This document shows, piece after piece, positions 7,558-15,616 of a stretch of DNA of 64,000 nt. Origin of the DNA: JAVJUV01 sp047314965 (GTDB taxonomy: Bacteria > Pseudomonadota > Alphaproteobacteria > Rhodobacterales > Rhodobacteraceae); contig NZ_JBLBVK010000041.1 in NCBI RefSeq assembly GCF_047314965.1, positions 72,361 to 136,360 of the forward strand, read 5' to 3'. The notes below the pieces were generated by a model. It was given only the letters and a program-made list of their open reading frames with translations, was not told the origin of the DNA and made no database searches. The position numbers were made by a program, and so were the translations under genes. Positions within the stretch are counted from its first letter, which is position 1; every line of letters starts with the position of its first letter.

Positions 7558-8766
7558 ATGAGCGGCATTGTCATCGTCGGAGCGGGTCAGGCGGGCGCCA
7601 CGCTGGCTGAAACGTTGCGCTCCAAGGGGTTTGACGGGCCCGTCACCCTGGTCGGCGCCGAGGCCGATCTGCCCTACGAAAGGCCACCGCTCTCCAAGGC
7701 CTATCTCTTGGGCGACATGGCCCGGGAGCGGCTCTACCTGCGACCCGAGGCGATCTATTCCGAAAAGGATATCGTGCTGAAACTCGGACAGCCGGTCAGC
7801 CATCTGGATACCGCAGCAAAGACGGTGAAGGTGGGGGGCGAGGTTCTGTCCTATGACCAGCTGGCGCTGACAACGGGGTCTGTACCTAACCGGCTGCCGG
7901 CGGCGATCGGGGGCGATCTGGAGCATGTCTTCACCGTCCGGTCGCTGGCCGACATCGACCGGATGCGGCCGTTCTTTGCGCGGAATGCCCGCGTTCTGGT
8001 GGTGGGCGGTGGCTATATCGGGCTGGAAGCGGCAGCCGTGGCCGCGAAACTTGGCTTGCAGGTCGTTCTTGTCGAGATGGCCGAGCGCATCCTCGGACGC
8101 GTTGCGGCCCCCGAGACCGCGGATGTAATCCGGGCCGCGCATCAGGCGCATGGCGTCGATATCCGCGAGGGCGTCGGGCTGGAGCGGCTTCTTGGCGAGG
8201 ACGGCGTGGTCACCGGTGCGCGGCTGACTGACGGGAGCGAACTGGCCGTCGATTTCGTCATCGTCGGCACCGGGATCCGCCCCGATACGCGGCTGGCCGA
8301 AGAGGCGGGTATAGGCTGTGACAACGGAATAGCGGTCGACGAGATGGGCCGGACCAGCGCGTCCGACGTCTGGGCCGCGGGAGACTGCGCCTCATTTCCC
8401 TACAAGGGCGGGCGTTTGCGGCTGGAATCGGTGCAGAACGCCATTGACCAGGCCCAGGCCGTCGCCGCGAACATGCTGGGGGCCGGAGTGCCCTATCTGC
8501 CCTATCCGTGGTTCTGGTCGGACCAATACGATCTGAAGCTGCAGATCGCCGGTCTCAACACGGGCTACGACCGGATCGTGGTTCGCAAGACGGATGACGC
8601 GGTCAGTCACTGGTATTTCAGGGGAGACACCTTCCTTGCCGTCGACGCGGTGAACGCGCCGCGGGATTACATGGTGGGCAAGCGACTTCTGGAGATGGGG
8701 CGGAGCGTGGCCCCAGAGGTCGTTGCCGATCCCGACGCGAACCTGAAAGCGCTTCTGAAGCCGTGA
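7558..8766 (+). CDS. FAD/NAD(P)-dependent ferredoxin/rubredoxin reductase-like oxidoreductase
   Basis: A 402-aa protein of the putidaredoxin/rhodocoxin reductase type. The FAD-binding start is IVIVGAGQAGATLAETLR, followed by 'LPYERPPLSKAYL', a second GxGxxG at about residue 150 (VVGGGYIGLEAAAVAAKLG, NADH), and the FAD-binding 'DVWAAGDCA' near 280. The C-terminal reductase domain has 'YPWFWSDQYDLKLQIAG'. It transfers electrons from NADH to a [2Fe-2S] ferredoxin serving a P450 or oxygenase; no partner is adjacent. The start is ATG 7558; an in-frame upstream ATG at 7471 lies over the peroxiredoxin start and was rejected. Confidence 0.92.
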   Translation: MSGIVIVGAGQAGATLAETLRSKGFDGPVTLVGAEADLPYERPPLSKAYLLGDMARERLYLRPEAIYSEKDIVLKLGQPVSHLDTAAKTVKVGGEVLSYDQLALTTGSVPNRLPAAIGGDLEHVFTVRSLADIDRMRPFFARNARVLVVGGGYIGLEAAAVAAKLGLQVVLVEMAERILGRVAAPETADVIRAAHQAHGVDIREGVGLERLLGEDGVVTGARLTDGSELAVDFVIVGTGIRPDTRLAEEAGIGCDNGIAVDEMGRTSASDVWAAGDCASFPYKGGRLRLESVQNAIDQAQAVAANMLGAGVPYLPYPWFWSDQYDLKLQIAGLNTGYDRIVVRKTDDAVSHWYFRGDTFLAVDAVNAPRDYMVGKRLLEMGRSVAPEVVADPDANLKALLKP

Positions 8767-9326
8767 GGATCGTCGGCGGACGCATGAAGGGTCTGGGCCT
8801 GGCCTCGGTCGGGAAGGGCGACCCTGGCCGTGCGCTGCGCCCGACCTCGGACCGGGTGCGTGAAAGCCTGTTCAACCTTCTGGAACATGGAGGCTTTGGC
8901 GATCCGGTGCCCGGTGCCGTGGTCCTGGACGTGTTCGCCGGAACCGGCGCTCTCGGGCTGGAGGCCCTCAGCCGGGGGGCGGCGCAGGTCAGTTTCATCG
9001 AAGACGGTCGGGTGGCGCTTGGTCTGCTTGCGGAGAACATCCGCAAGGCGCGGGCCGAGGCGGACTGCCGGGTGATCCGGCGCAGCGCTCTGAAACCGGG
9101 CGCGCTGGCAGGCGAGGCGGCGAGTCTGGTCTTTCTCGATCCGCCCTATGGCAAGTCGCTGGGTCAGAAGGCGCTGGAGGCCTTGCGGGCCGGCGGATGG
9201 ATCGCGCCGGGTGCGCTGGTGATCTGGGAAGAACGCGGCGCCCAGGAGGCGCCGGAGGGGTTCCGGGCGATCGAAACCCGGGGCTACGGCGAGACGGTCA
9301 TCACGCTTTTGCGGGCGGAAGCCTGA
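8763..9326 (+). CDS. rsmD: 16S rRNA (guanine966-N2)-methyltransferase RsmD
   Basis: A 187-aa enzyme that methylates G966 of 16S rRNA during 30S assembly. The N-terminal MRIVGGRMKG and 'LRPTSDRVRESLFNLL' are diagnostic. The SAM loop is DVFAGTGALG (residues 57-66) and the catalytic motif IV is FLDPPYG (about 124-130). It starts with GTG at 8763, overlapping the reductase stop by 4 nt. Confidence 0.95.
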   Translation: MRIVGGRMKGLGLASVGKGDPGRALRPTSDRVRESLFNLLEHGGFGDPVPGAVVLDVFAGTGALGLEALSRGAAQVSFIEDGRVALGLLAENIRKARAEADCRVIRRSALKPGALAGEAASLVFLDPPYGKSLGQKALEALRAGGWIAPGALVIWEERGAQEAPEGFRAIETRGYGETVITLLRAEA

Positions 9327-9455
9327 CAGGACAACGTTCCTTATTTTGTGCTCCGCAAACCAAATGCGTAAATTTTCATCTTCTTGTGGTAGAGTGGGTC
9401 ACCGCCGCGAGCGCATGGGACGTGCCGGTTCGGCGTCACAGGGGGGTGAATAACA

Positions 9456-9884
9456 ATGTCCGAAACTCAGCAAGGGACGTGCTTTTGCGGTGCGGTCGAG
9501 GTCGAAGTGACCGGGGCGCCCGAGGCGATGGGGTATTGCCACTGTGAATCCTGCCGGTCGTGGTCGGCCGGTCCGGTCAACGCATTCACGCTGTTCAAGA
9601 ACGAGAATGTGCGCGTGACCAAGGGTGAGGAATATCTGGGTCACTTCATGAAGACCGAGCGCAGCGATCGCCAGTTCTGCACCAAGTGCGGCGGCCATGT
9701 CATGACCTATCATCCGCTTTGGGGCCTGATGGACGTCTATGCGGCGACCATCCCGACCCAGACCTTCACGCCGGGTGTGCACGTGCACTATGCCGAGACC
9801 GTTTTGCCGATGGCGGACGGTCTTCCGAAGATGAAGGATATTCCCGCCGAGATGGGCGGCAGCGGAGTGACCCTTCCCGAGTAG
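9456..9884 (+). CDS. GFA (glutathione-dependent formaldehyde-activating)-fold protein
   Basis: A 142-aa Mss4-like zinc-fold protein of the GFA family. Zinc/thiol cysteines occur in CFCGAVEVEV, GYCHCESCRSW and FCTKCGGHVM. True Gfa of Paracoccus binds glutathione and formaldehyde, but most family members, including short ones like this, have unknown substrates. ATG with a GGGGGGTG stretch upstream. It stands alone, 129 nt after rsmD. Confidence 0.85.
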   Translation: MSETQQGTCFCGAVEVEVTGAPEAMGYCHCESCRSWSAGPVNAFTLFKNENVRVTKGEEYLGHFMKTERSDRQFCTKCGGHVMTYHPLWGLMDVYAATIPTQTFTPGVHVHYAETVLPMADGLPKMKDIPAEMGGSGVTLPE

Positions 9885-10166
9885 TGGCCTGAAGTCCGGG
9901 CGGCCGGTGTCGCGCGGTCCGCGTGAACGTCGTAGCATGTGCGCATGGATCGCGCTTTGCCTGGCAGATGGGTTGTCGAAGACCCGGTGGAGAGGCCTTG
10001 CCCGCGCCCACGCATGGCGGCGGACTGGCCGCTTGTGAGCGATATCCTGTCCTGCCGCGCCGGGGTCCCGGAGCATCTGATCGGTTGGCGAAGGGCCGCG
10101 GAGCGGGCGTCGCCGGAGCCATCGGCCTGCGCGGAAGTCAGCGATTTGCCGGACTGAGGCGTTGCG

Positions 10167-11171
10167 TCAGAGGCCGAGTTCAATCTTGGGTGTGAACGTG
10201 ATCCGACGGCCCGTCTCGCGGTCATCGCCGCCGCCCGAGGTCAGGATGATCCGAGCGGCTTCGGCTCCGATCTCGCGCCTGGGCGTGATCGTCGTTGCGA
10301 CGGGGACGGGAAGGTTCTCCACGAATTCGAGGCCGTTGAAACCGGCGATCAGGACCTGCTCCGGCACAGGCACGCCGCTTGCGATGCAGTGATAGGCGCA
10401 GCCGGCTGCCACATCGTCGTTCGAAGTGTAGATGCAGTCCAGGTCGGGCGCCTCGGCGAGGAGGCTTTTTGTCAGGGCGCGGCCTGCCCCAGTGGTGGAC
10501 AAGGTCTCGCGGGTCTTCGTTGCCCGGAACGCCAACCCGTGGCGGGAGAGCGTCTCGGTGAAGCCAGCGAGACGCTTTCGGGCGCGGGTGTCCCGTTCGA
10601 GGCCGCAGCCGGCATAGCCGAAGGCACGGCGCCCTGACCTGATGAGGGCCTCCGCCATCGCGGCGCCTGCCGCATGGTGCGAGAGGCCGACGCAGGCATC
10701 CACCGGGTCGCCATCGAGGTCCATGATCTGCACCACAGGTATGTCCGCGGCCGCCAGCAGGCGCCGGGTTTCCTGCGGCTGGTCGAGGCCCGTCACGATC
10801 AGACCGGAGGGGTTCCACGAGAGCATGTTCCGGATCACGTCGTATTCGCGTTCGGGGTCATAGTCGGTGGTTCCGAACACGGGCTGCATGCCGCTGCCCG
10901 CAATCGCGGCAGCAATCCCGGAGAGAACCTCGGCGAAGACGATGTTCGTCAGGCCGGGCACGACCACGCCAATCAGATTGGAACGCCTGCTGGAGAGCGA
11001 CATCGCAAGATGATTGCCCACATAGCCGATGTCGCGCGCGGCCTTCTGCACTTTGTCGATACTGGATCGCGAGACGTCGCTGGCACCGCGCAGGGCGCGG
11101 GATGCCGTCATCTTGCTGACTCCGGCGGCAGCGGCCACGTCGGCAAGTGTCGCTCTCTTCGCGGTGGTCAC
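10167..11171 (-). CDS. LacI family transcriptional regulator of the threonate module
   Basis: A 334-aa one-component regulator. The N-terminal helix-turn-helix is ATLADVAAAAGVSKMTASRA, with a hinge helix SSRRSNLIG, followed by a periplasmic-binding-protein-like sensor domain ('GVVVPGLTNIVFAEVLSGI', 'YTSNDDVAAGCAYHCIA', 'ITPRREIGAEAARII'). I chose the GTG at 11171 (VTTAKRATLADV), because a longer reading starting at 11252 is translated from the operator repeats themselves. Divergent from ltnD with two palindromic 12-mers between them, so it probably represses the ltnD-otnKCI operon and itself. Confidence 0.9.
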   Translation of the reverse strand: MTTAKRATLADVAAAAGVSKMTASRALRGASDVSRSSIDKVQKAARDIGYVGNHLAMSLSSRRSNLIGVVVPGLTNIVFAEVLSGIAAAIAGSGMQPVFGTTDYDPEREYDVIRNMLSWNPSGLIVTGLDQPQETRRLLAAADIPVVQIMDLDGDPVDACVGLSHHAAGAAMAEALIRSGRRAFGYAGCGLERDTRARKRLAGFTETLSRHGLAFRATKTRETLSTTGAGRALTKSLLAEAPDLDCIYTSNDDVAAGCAYHCIASGVPVPEQVLIAGFNGLEFVENLPVPVATTITPRREIGAEAARIILTSGGGDDRETGRRITFTPKIELGL

Positions 11172-11223
11172 GTGTGTCCGGTCCGTTCTGGCGGTTGGGA
11201 AATTGACTCTGAGTACGGGTTTC

Positions 11224-11247
11224 GGTATCGATACCGGTATCGGTACC
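11224..11247. promoter_or_regulatory. tandem palindromic LacI-type operator
   Basis: GGTATCGATACC (11224-11235, a perfect 12-bp palindrome) is followed directly by GGTATCGGTACC (11236-11247, a palindrome with one mismatched pair). This GGTAnCGnTACC form is typical of LacI/GntR-type sugar-acid regulators. It lies 52 nt upstream of the regulator start and 46 nt upstream of ltnD, placed to control both divergent promoters. Confidence 0.75.
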
Positions 11248-11293
11248 GGCAATCTGTTGCCAGGTCAAGAATCACATCCGTGGAGTGGGGGAA

Positions 11294-12196
11294 ATGTCAG
11301 AAAAAGCGAAGATTGCCATCATTGGGCTGGGGTCCATGGGATATGGCATGGCCCGGTCCTGTCTGCGTGCGGGTCTGTTGACGCATGGCTATGACGTTGT
11401 CGCGGCGCAAATGGACAGGTTCCGTGCCGAAGGCGGCGCAGAGGGAGCGATGGTCGACGTCGCGGCGACCCTCGACGCGGTGGTCGTGGTGGTACTGAAT
11501 GCGGCTCAGACCGAGGACGTTCTGTTCGGTGAGGCAGGGGTCGTTCCGCTCCTGCGCAAGGGGGCCGTTGTTCTGGCTTGTGCCACTGTCCCTCCGGAAT
11601 TCGCCCGCAGGATGGAAGCCCGGTGCCGCGACTTCGGCGTGCACTACCTGGACGCGCCGATCTCGGGCGGCTCGAAGAAGGCCGCGGCGGGGGCTCTCTC
11701 GGTCATGGCCGCGGGCTCGCCGGAGGCCTTTGACGCGGCGCGCCCGGTGCTGGACGCCACCGCCGAGACGGTCTTCGAACTGGGCGATGAAGCCGGGGCC
11801 GGGTCGGCGATGAAAGCCGTCAACCAGTTGCTGGCCGGGGTGCACATAGCGGCCATGGCCGAAGCGCTGACCTTCGGGATGACGCAGGGTGTTTCGCCGG
11901 CAAAATTCCTGGAGGTGATCAGCAAATGCGCGGGCACGAGCTGGATGCTGGAGAACCGCGCGCCCCATGTCGTGACCGGGGATTACACGCCGCACAGCCA
12001 GGTGAACATCTGGCCGAAGGATCTTGGTATCGTGCTGGACATCGCGCGGACGGCGAAGTTCAGTGCTCCGATCACGGCGGCGGCGATGCAGCAATTCGTG
12101 GCGGCTGCCGGGATGGGGTTCGGGCATGAGGACGATGCGGCCGTGGCCAAGGTCTATGCCCGAAACGTGGGTCTGACATTGCCGGGAGAAGACTGA
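11294..12196 (+). CDS. ltnD: L-threonate dehydrogenase LtnD
   Basis: A 300-aa β-hydroxyacid dehydrogenase that oxidises a four-carbon sugar acid (L-threonate in characterised LtnD) to 2-oxo-tetronate with NAD+. Seen: NAD-binding IAIIGLGSMGYGMARSCL, the substrate-binding LDAPISGGSKKAAAGAL (about 117-133) and the catalytic Lys region 'GAGSAMKAVNQLLAGVHIA'. The preferred start is ATG 11294 with GTGGGGGA before it; a GTG at 11285 is in frame. First gene of a four-gene operon; its last base is the first of otnK. Confidence 0.93.
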   Translation: MSEKAKIAIIGLGSMGYGMARSCLRAGLLTHGYDVVAAQMDRFRAEGGAEGAMVDVAATLDAVVVVVLNAAQTEDVLFGEAGVVPLLRKGAVVLACATVPPEFARRMEARCRDFGVHYLDAPISGGSKKAAAGALSVMAAGSPEAFDAARPVLDATAETVFELGDEAGAGSAMKAVNQLLAGVHIAAMAEALTFGMTQGVSPAKFLEVISKCAGTSWMLENRAPHVVTGDYTPHSQVNIWPKDLGIVLDIARTAKFSAPITAAAMQQFVAAAGMGFGHEDDAAVAKVYARNVGLTLPGED

Positions 12197-13434
12197 TGCT
12201 GCTGGGATGTATCGGCGACGATTTCACGGGGTCCAGCGATCTGGCCAATACGCTGGCCAAGCAGGGGATGCGCACGGTTCAGTATACCGGCGTTCCGGAC
12301 GGACCTGCCGCTGCGGATGTCCAGGCCGGTGTCGTTGCCCTGAAGTCCCGTTCCATCGAGCCCGGCAAGGCGGTGGCGCAGTCGCTGGCGGCCCTGGAGT
12401 GGCTGCGGGCACAGGGTTGCGAGCAGATCTTCTTCAAGTATTGCTCGACCTTCGATTCCACGCGCGAGGGCAATATCGGCCCCGTCGCCGATGCGCTGGC
12501 CGAGGCCTTGGATGCCCACAAGGTTATTGTCTGTCCCGCCTTTCCGGGAACGGGACGATCGATCTATCAGGGCCACTTGTTCGTGAATGACCGGCTTCTG
12601 AACGAGTCCGGCATGCAGAACCACCCGCTGACGCCGATGACGGATGCCGATATCCGTCGCTGGCTGGCGTACCAGACGCGGTACGAGGTCGGGCATGTGG
12701 CGGCACGCGATGTCTTTGCCGGGGCCGGGCAGATCGCCGAGGCGCTTGAGCGCGAGCATCTTGCGGGCAAGAGGCATATCGTTGTGGATGCGATCCGGGA
12801 CGCGGATCTGGTCGAGATCGGACGGGCGGCGAAGGGATTGCCGCTGATCACCGGCGGATCGGGGGTGGCGCTGGGACTGCCTGCGAATTTCGGCTGCACC
12901 GCCGCCGAGGTTCCGTGGACGGGGCAGGGCGGGAAGAGCGTCGTCCTGTCCGGCTCCTGCTCTGTCGCGACGCGTGCGCAGGTGGCTCGGCACGCGGCGA
13001 GTTATCCGGCGCGCGAGATCGTGGCGGCTGAGGTGATCGAGGGCCGGTTGACGGCGCGGGAGATTGCGGACTGGCTTCTGGCGGGCGAGGGCGTGCCGCT
13101 GGCCTACAGTTCGGCCGATCCGGCGGCGGTCGCCGAGGTTCAGGCGGCATATGGGCGCGAGCGGTCCGCCGACGCGCTGGAGGCGTTCTTCGCCGAGGTG
13201 GCCCGTCTTGTGGTGGCAGGCGGCGCGACGCGCGTCATCACCGCGGGCGGCGAGACCTCGGGTGCCGTGGTCGAAGGGCTGGGTCTGACGATGCTGGAGA
13301 TCGGTCCCGAGATCGATCCGGGCGTGCCCGCCCTGCGGGCCGGACCCGATCTGGTGGTCGCGCTGAAATCGGGGAACTTCGGGGCGGAGGATTTCTTTGA
13401 GAAGGCGGACGCGGTGCTGGAGGGCAGGACATGA
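12196..13434 (+). CDS. otnK: 3-oxo-tetronate kinase OtnK
   Basis: A 412-aa member of the four-carbon acid-sugar kinase family (formerly DUF1537). The N-terminal sugar-binding 'GCIGDDFTGSSDLANTLAK' (the GDDxTG motif), 'KYCSTFDSTREGNIGP' and 'CPAFPGTGRSIYQGHLFV', and the C-terminal nucleotide-binding domain 'VITAGGETSGAVVEGLG' are all present. It phosphorylates 3-oxo-tetronate to the 4-phosphate. It abuts ltnD and overlaps otnC by 4 nt. Confidence 0.94.
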   Translation: MLLGCIGDDFTGSSDLANTLAKQGMRTVQYTGVPDGPAAADVQAGVVALKSRSIEPGKAVAQSLAALEWLRAQGCEQIFFKYCSTFDSTREGNIGPVADALAEALDAHKVIVCPAFPGTGRSIYQGHLFVNDRLLNESGMQNHPLTPMTDADIRRWLAYQTRYEVGHVAARDVFAGAGQIAEALEREHLAGKRHIVVDAIRDADLVEIGRAAKGLPLITGGSGVALGLPANFGCTAAEVPWTGQGGKSVVLSGSCSVATRAQVARHAASYPAREIVAAEVIEGRLTAREIADWLLAGEGVPLAYSSADPAAVAEVQAAYGRERSADALEAFFAEVARLVVAGGATRVITAGGETSGAVVEGLGLTMLEIGPEIDPGVPALRAGPDLVVALKSGNFGAEDFFEKADAVLEGRT

Positions 13435-14078
13435 CGGAATCCGCGCTGCGCGAGCAAATCTGCCTTCTGGCCAAATCGCTGTTTGACCGGGGAATGACCC
13501 ATGGCAGCACGGGCAACATCTCGGCCCGGACCGAGGATGGCGGCCTTCTGGTCTCGCCGACGGGAACCAGCTTCGGGCGGCTCGACCCTGGCCGTCTGTC
13601 GCGCTTCGATGCGAAGGGTAACCTGATCTCGGGGGACAAGCCGACCAAGGAGATGCCCCTGCATTCGGCGTTCTACGATACCCGCAGCACGGCCGGTGCG
13701 GTGGTGCATCTGCATTCCTGCCATTCGGTCGCGTGGTCGATGATGCCCGAGGTCGACGCGGACGATTTCCTGCCGCCGCTGACGCCCTATGCGGTGATGA
13801 AGCTGGGCAAGGTGAAGCTGTTGCCGTTCTTCCTGCCGGGCGATCCGGCGATGGGCGAGGCCGTGCGCGGCCTTGCGGGCAAGCGCAGTGCGGTGATGCT
13901 GGCCAATCACGGGCCGGTGGTCGCGGGAAAGGACGTCGAGGCGGCCTGCAACGCGGTCGAGGAACTTGAAGAGACGGCGCGGCTGGCGATGATGCTGCGG
14001 GGCGTTGAGGCCCGGATGCTGACCGCCGAGCAGGTGCGCGCGGTCGTCACGAAATTCGATGTGGAGTGGGACGCATGA
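13431..14078 (+). CDS. otnC: 3-oxo-tetronate 4-phosphate decarboxylase OtnC
   Basis: A 215-aa class II aldolase/adducin-family enzyme. The zinc ligands are visible in 'AVVHLHSCHSVAWSMM' (HxH) and the later 'MLANHGPVVAGKDVEAA'; the N-terminal 'MTHGSTGNISAR' and 'LVSPTGTSFGRL' bind the phosphate/substrate. In the oxo-tetronate pathway it decarboxylates 3-oxo-tetronate-4-phosphate to dihydroxyacetone phosphate, which enters glycolysis. ATGA overlaps at both ends. Confidence 0.93.
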   Translation: MTESALREQICLLAKSLFDRGMTHGSTGNISARTEDGGLLVSPTGTSFGRLDPGRLSRFDAKGNLISGDKPTKEMPLHSAFYDTRSTAGAVVHLHSCHSVAWSMMPEVDADDFLPPLTPYAVMKLGKVKLLPFFLPGDPAMGEAVRGLAGKRSAVMLANHGPVVAGKDVEAACNAVEELEETARLAMMLRGVEARMLTAEQVRAVVTKFDVEWDA

Positions 14079-14839
14079 TCCGGTTTTCGGCCAACCTCGG
14101 GTTTCTCTGGGCGGATCGCCCTTTGCCGGACGCGATCCGCGCCGCGAAGGCTGCCGGTTTCGATGCCGTCGAGTGCCACTGGCCCTATGACGTCCCATCC
14201 GAAGAGGTGGTCGCTGCTCTGGATGAGACCGGACTTCCTATGCTGGGGCTGAACACGCGGCGGGGTGACGTGGCGGCGGGCGACAATGGCCTTCTGGCGC
14301 TACCGGGCCGCGAGGTCGAGGCGCGCGCTGCGATCGACGAGGCGATCGCCTATGGCGCGCGGGTGGGTGCGGGCAAGGTCCATGTCATGGCCGGGTTCAG
14401 CGAGGGCGACGAGGCGCGGGCGTGCTACGAGGCCAACCTGCGCTATGCCTGCGAACAGGGCGCGGTTCATGGCATGACGATGCTGATCGAGCCGCTGAAC
14501 CGGCACGATGCGCCGGGCTATTTCCTGAAGACGACCTCGCAGGCGAAGGAGATCATCGAGAGCGTTGGAGCCCCCAATCTGAAACTGATGTTCGACTGCT
14601 ACCACGTGGGCCGGACCGAGGGGGATATCGTCACCCGCCTCGGGGAGCTTTTGCCGATCATCGGGCATATCCAGTTCGCCTCGGTTCCCGACCGCGGTGC
14701 GCCGGATCATGGCGAGATCAATTATCGGATGGTGTTTTCCGCGATCGAGGCGCTGGGCTGGTCTGCACCCGTCGGCGCAGAGTACAAGCCCGGCGGCGAA
14801 ACGGATGCCACCCTTGGGTGGTTGTCGGATTTCGGCTGA
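14075..14839 (+). CDS. otnI: 2-oxo-tetronate isomerase OtnI
   Basis: A 254-aa TIM-barrel isomerase of the hydroxypyruvate-isomerase/AP-endonuclease-2 family, converting 2-oxo-tetronate to 3-oxo-tetronate. Metal and catalytic residues lie in 'MLIEPLNRHDAPGYFL', 'KLMFDCYHVGRTEGD', 'GHIQFASVPDRGAPDHGE' and 'VGAEYKPGG'. Start ATG 14075 overlaps the otnC stop; a GTG at 14066 is in frame but the family begins MIRFSANLGFLW. Last gene of the operon. Confidence 0.93.
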   Translation: MIRFSANLGFLWADRPLPDAIRAAKAAGFDAVECHWPYDVPSEEVVAALDETGLPMLGLNTRRGDVAAGDNGLLALPGREVEARAAIDEAIAYGARVGAGKVHVMAGFSEGDEARACYEANLRYACEQGAVHGMTMLIEPLNRHDAPGYFLKTTSQAKEIIESVGAPNLKLMFDCYHVGRTEGDIVTRLGELLPIIGHIQFASVPDRGAPDHGEINYRMVFSAIEALGWSAPVGAEYKPGGETDATLGWLSDFG

Positions 14840-14875
14840 GCGCACTTTCGGGCGCAATTGACCTGGCGCGCCATT

Positions 14876-14885
14876 TGTGATCACA
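14876..14885. promoter_or_regulatory. perfect palindrome TGTGATCACA before the GntR gene
   Basis: TGTGATCACA is a 10-bp perfect palindrome ending 8 nt before the ATG of the FCD-type GntR regulator. Short TGTnnnnACA-like palindromes are typical FCD operators, and the position would block translation-proximal transcription, suggesting autoregulation. A CRP-like half-site arrangement is an alternative reading. Confidence 0.55.
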
Positions 14886-14893
14886 CTTGATCC

Positions 14894-15538
14894 ATGCTGA
14901 GCCGCGCCGCCGATCCGCTTCCTTCCGCACATGACAGGGTTTACCGGACCCTGCGGGCGACGATCATGCACGGGGAAATCGAGCCGGGTCGCTCGCTGAC
15001 GCTGCGCGGGATCGGCAAGGAGTTTGGCGTCTCGATGACGCCGGCCCGCGAGGCCGTCCGGCGTCTGGTTGCGGAAGGCGCGCTGACGTTGTCGAGCTCG
15101 GGCCGGGTATCGACACCGGAGCTGACCAACGAGCGGATCGAGGAACTGGCGGCGCTGCGCGCGCTGATCGAAACGGAGCTTGCCAGCCGGGCGTTGCCGC
15201 GCGCGCACCTGGCGCTGATCGACCGGTTGCAGGCGATCAATGGCACTATCGCCGAGGCCGTCAGCAAGGGCGACGCGGTGGCGTACATCAAGCGCAATCT
15301 CGAATTTCACCGCACGCTCTACCTGCGCGCCCAGGCTCCCGCCATGCTGGCCATGGCCGAAACCGTCTGGTTGCAGCTTGGGCCCACGATGCGGAAGCTC
15401 TACGGGCGGCTGAACCGGACCGAGGTGCCGGGGAACCACCGCCTGATCCTCGCGGCTTTGCGCGCCGGTGACGAGCCGGGCTTGCGCCTTGCGGTGCGGA
15501 CGGATGTGACGCAGGGCCTTAGAATGCTGGCGGGTTAG
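14894..15538 (+). CDS. GntR/FCD family transcriptional regulator
   Basis: A 214-aa regulator with an N-terminal winged helix ('VYRTLRATIMHGEIEPGRSL', 'LRGIGKEFGVSMTPAREAVR') and a C-terminal all-helical FCD ligand domain with the metal/carboxylate-binding His in 'NLEFHRTLYLRAQAP' and 'VPGNHRLILAALRAGD'. It lies between the threonate operon and an MFS porter on the same strand. It may control the porter, the operon or both; FCD regulators usually sense organic or sugar acids. Confidence 0.9.
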   Translation: MLSRAADPLPSAHDRVYRTLRATIMHGEIEPGRSLTLRGIGKEFGVSMTPAREAVRRLVAEGALTLSSSGRVSTPELTNERIEELAALRALIETELASRALPRAHLALIDRLQAINGTIAEAVSKGDAVAYIKRNLEFHRTLYLRAQAPAMLAMAETVWLQLGPTMRKLYGRLNRTEVPGNHRLILAALRAGDEPGLRLAVRTDVTQGLRMLAG

Positions 15539-15550
15539 CGTCTCTTCAGT

Positions 15551-15574
15551 ATACCTGATCCGATCCATCAGTAT
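15551..15574. promoter_or_regulatory. imperfect inverted repeat upstream of the MFS porter
   Basis: ATACCTGAT and ATCAGTAT form inverted arms (one bulged C) around a short GC spacer, 43 nt before the MFS start. It could be the operator of the GntR-type regulator next door, although it differs from TGTGATCACA. Symmetry and position are the only evidence. Confidence 0.35.
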
Positions 15575-15616
15575 TTCGCGATTGACGAGACGCTGCCGAA
15601 GGGCGCAACTCGCGAC

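Noticed and set aside
9885..10166. Possible small gene in the 282-bp gap before the LacI gene
   Set aside because: Short frames on both strands but no ribosome-binding site, family pattern or coding-like composition.
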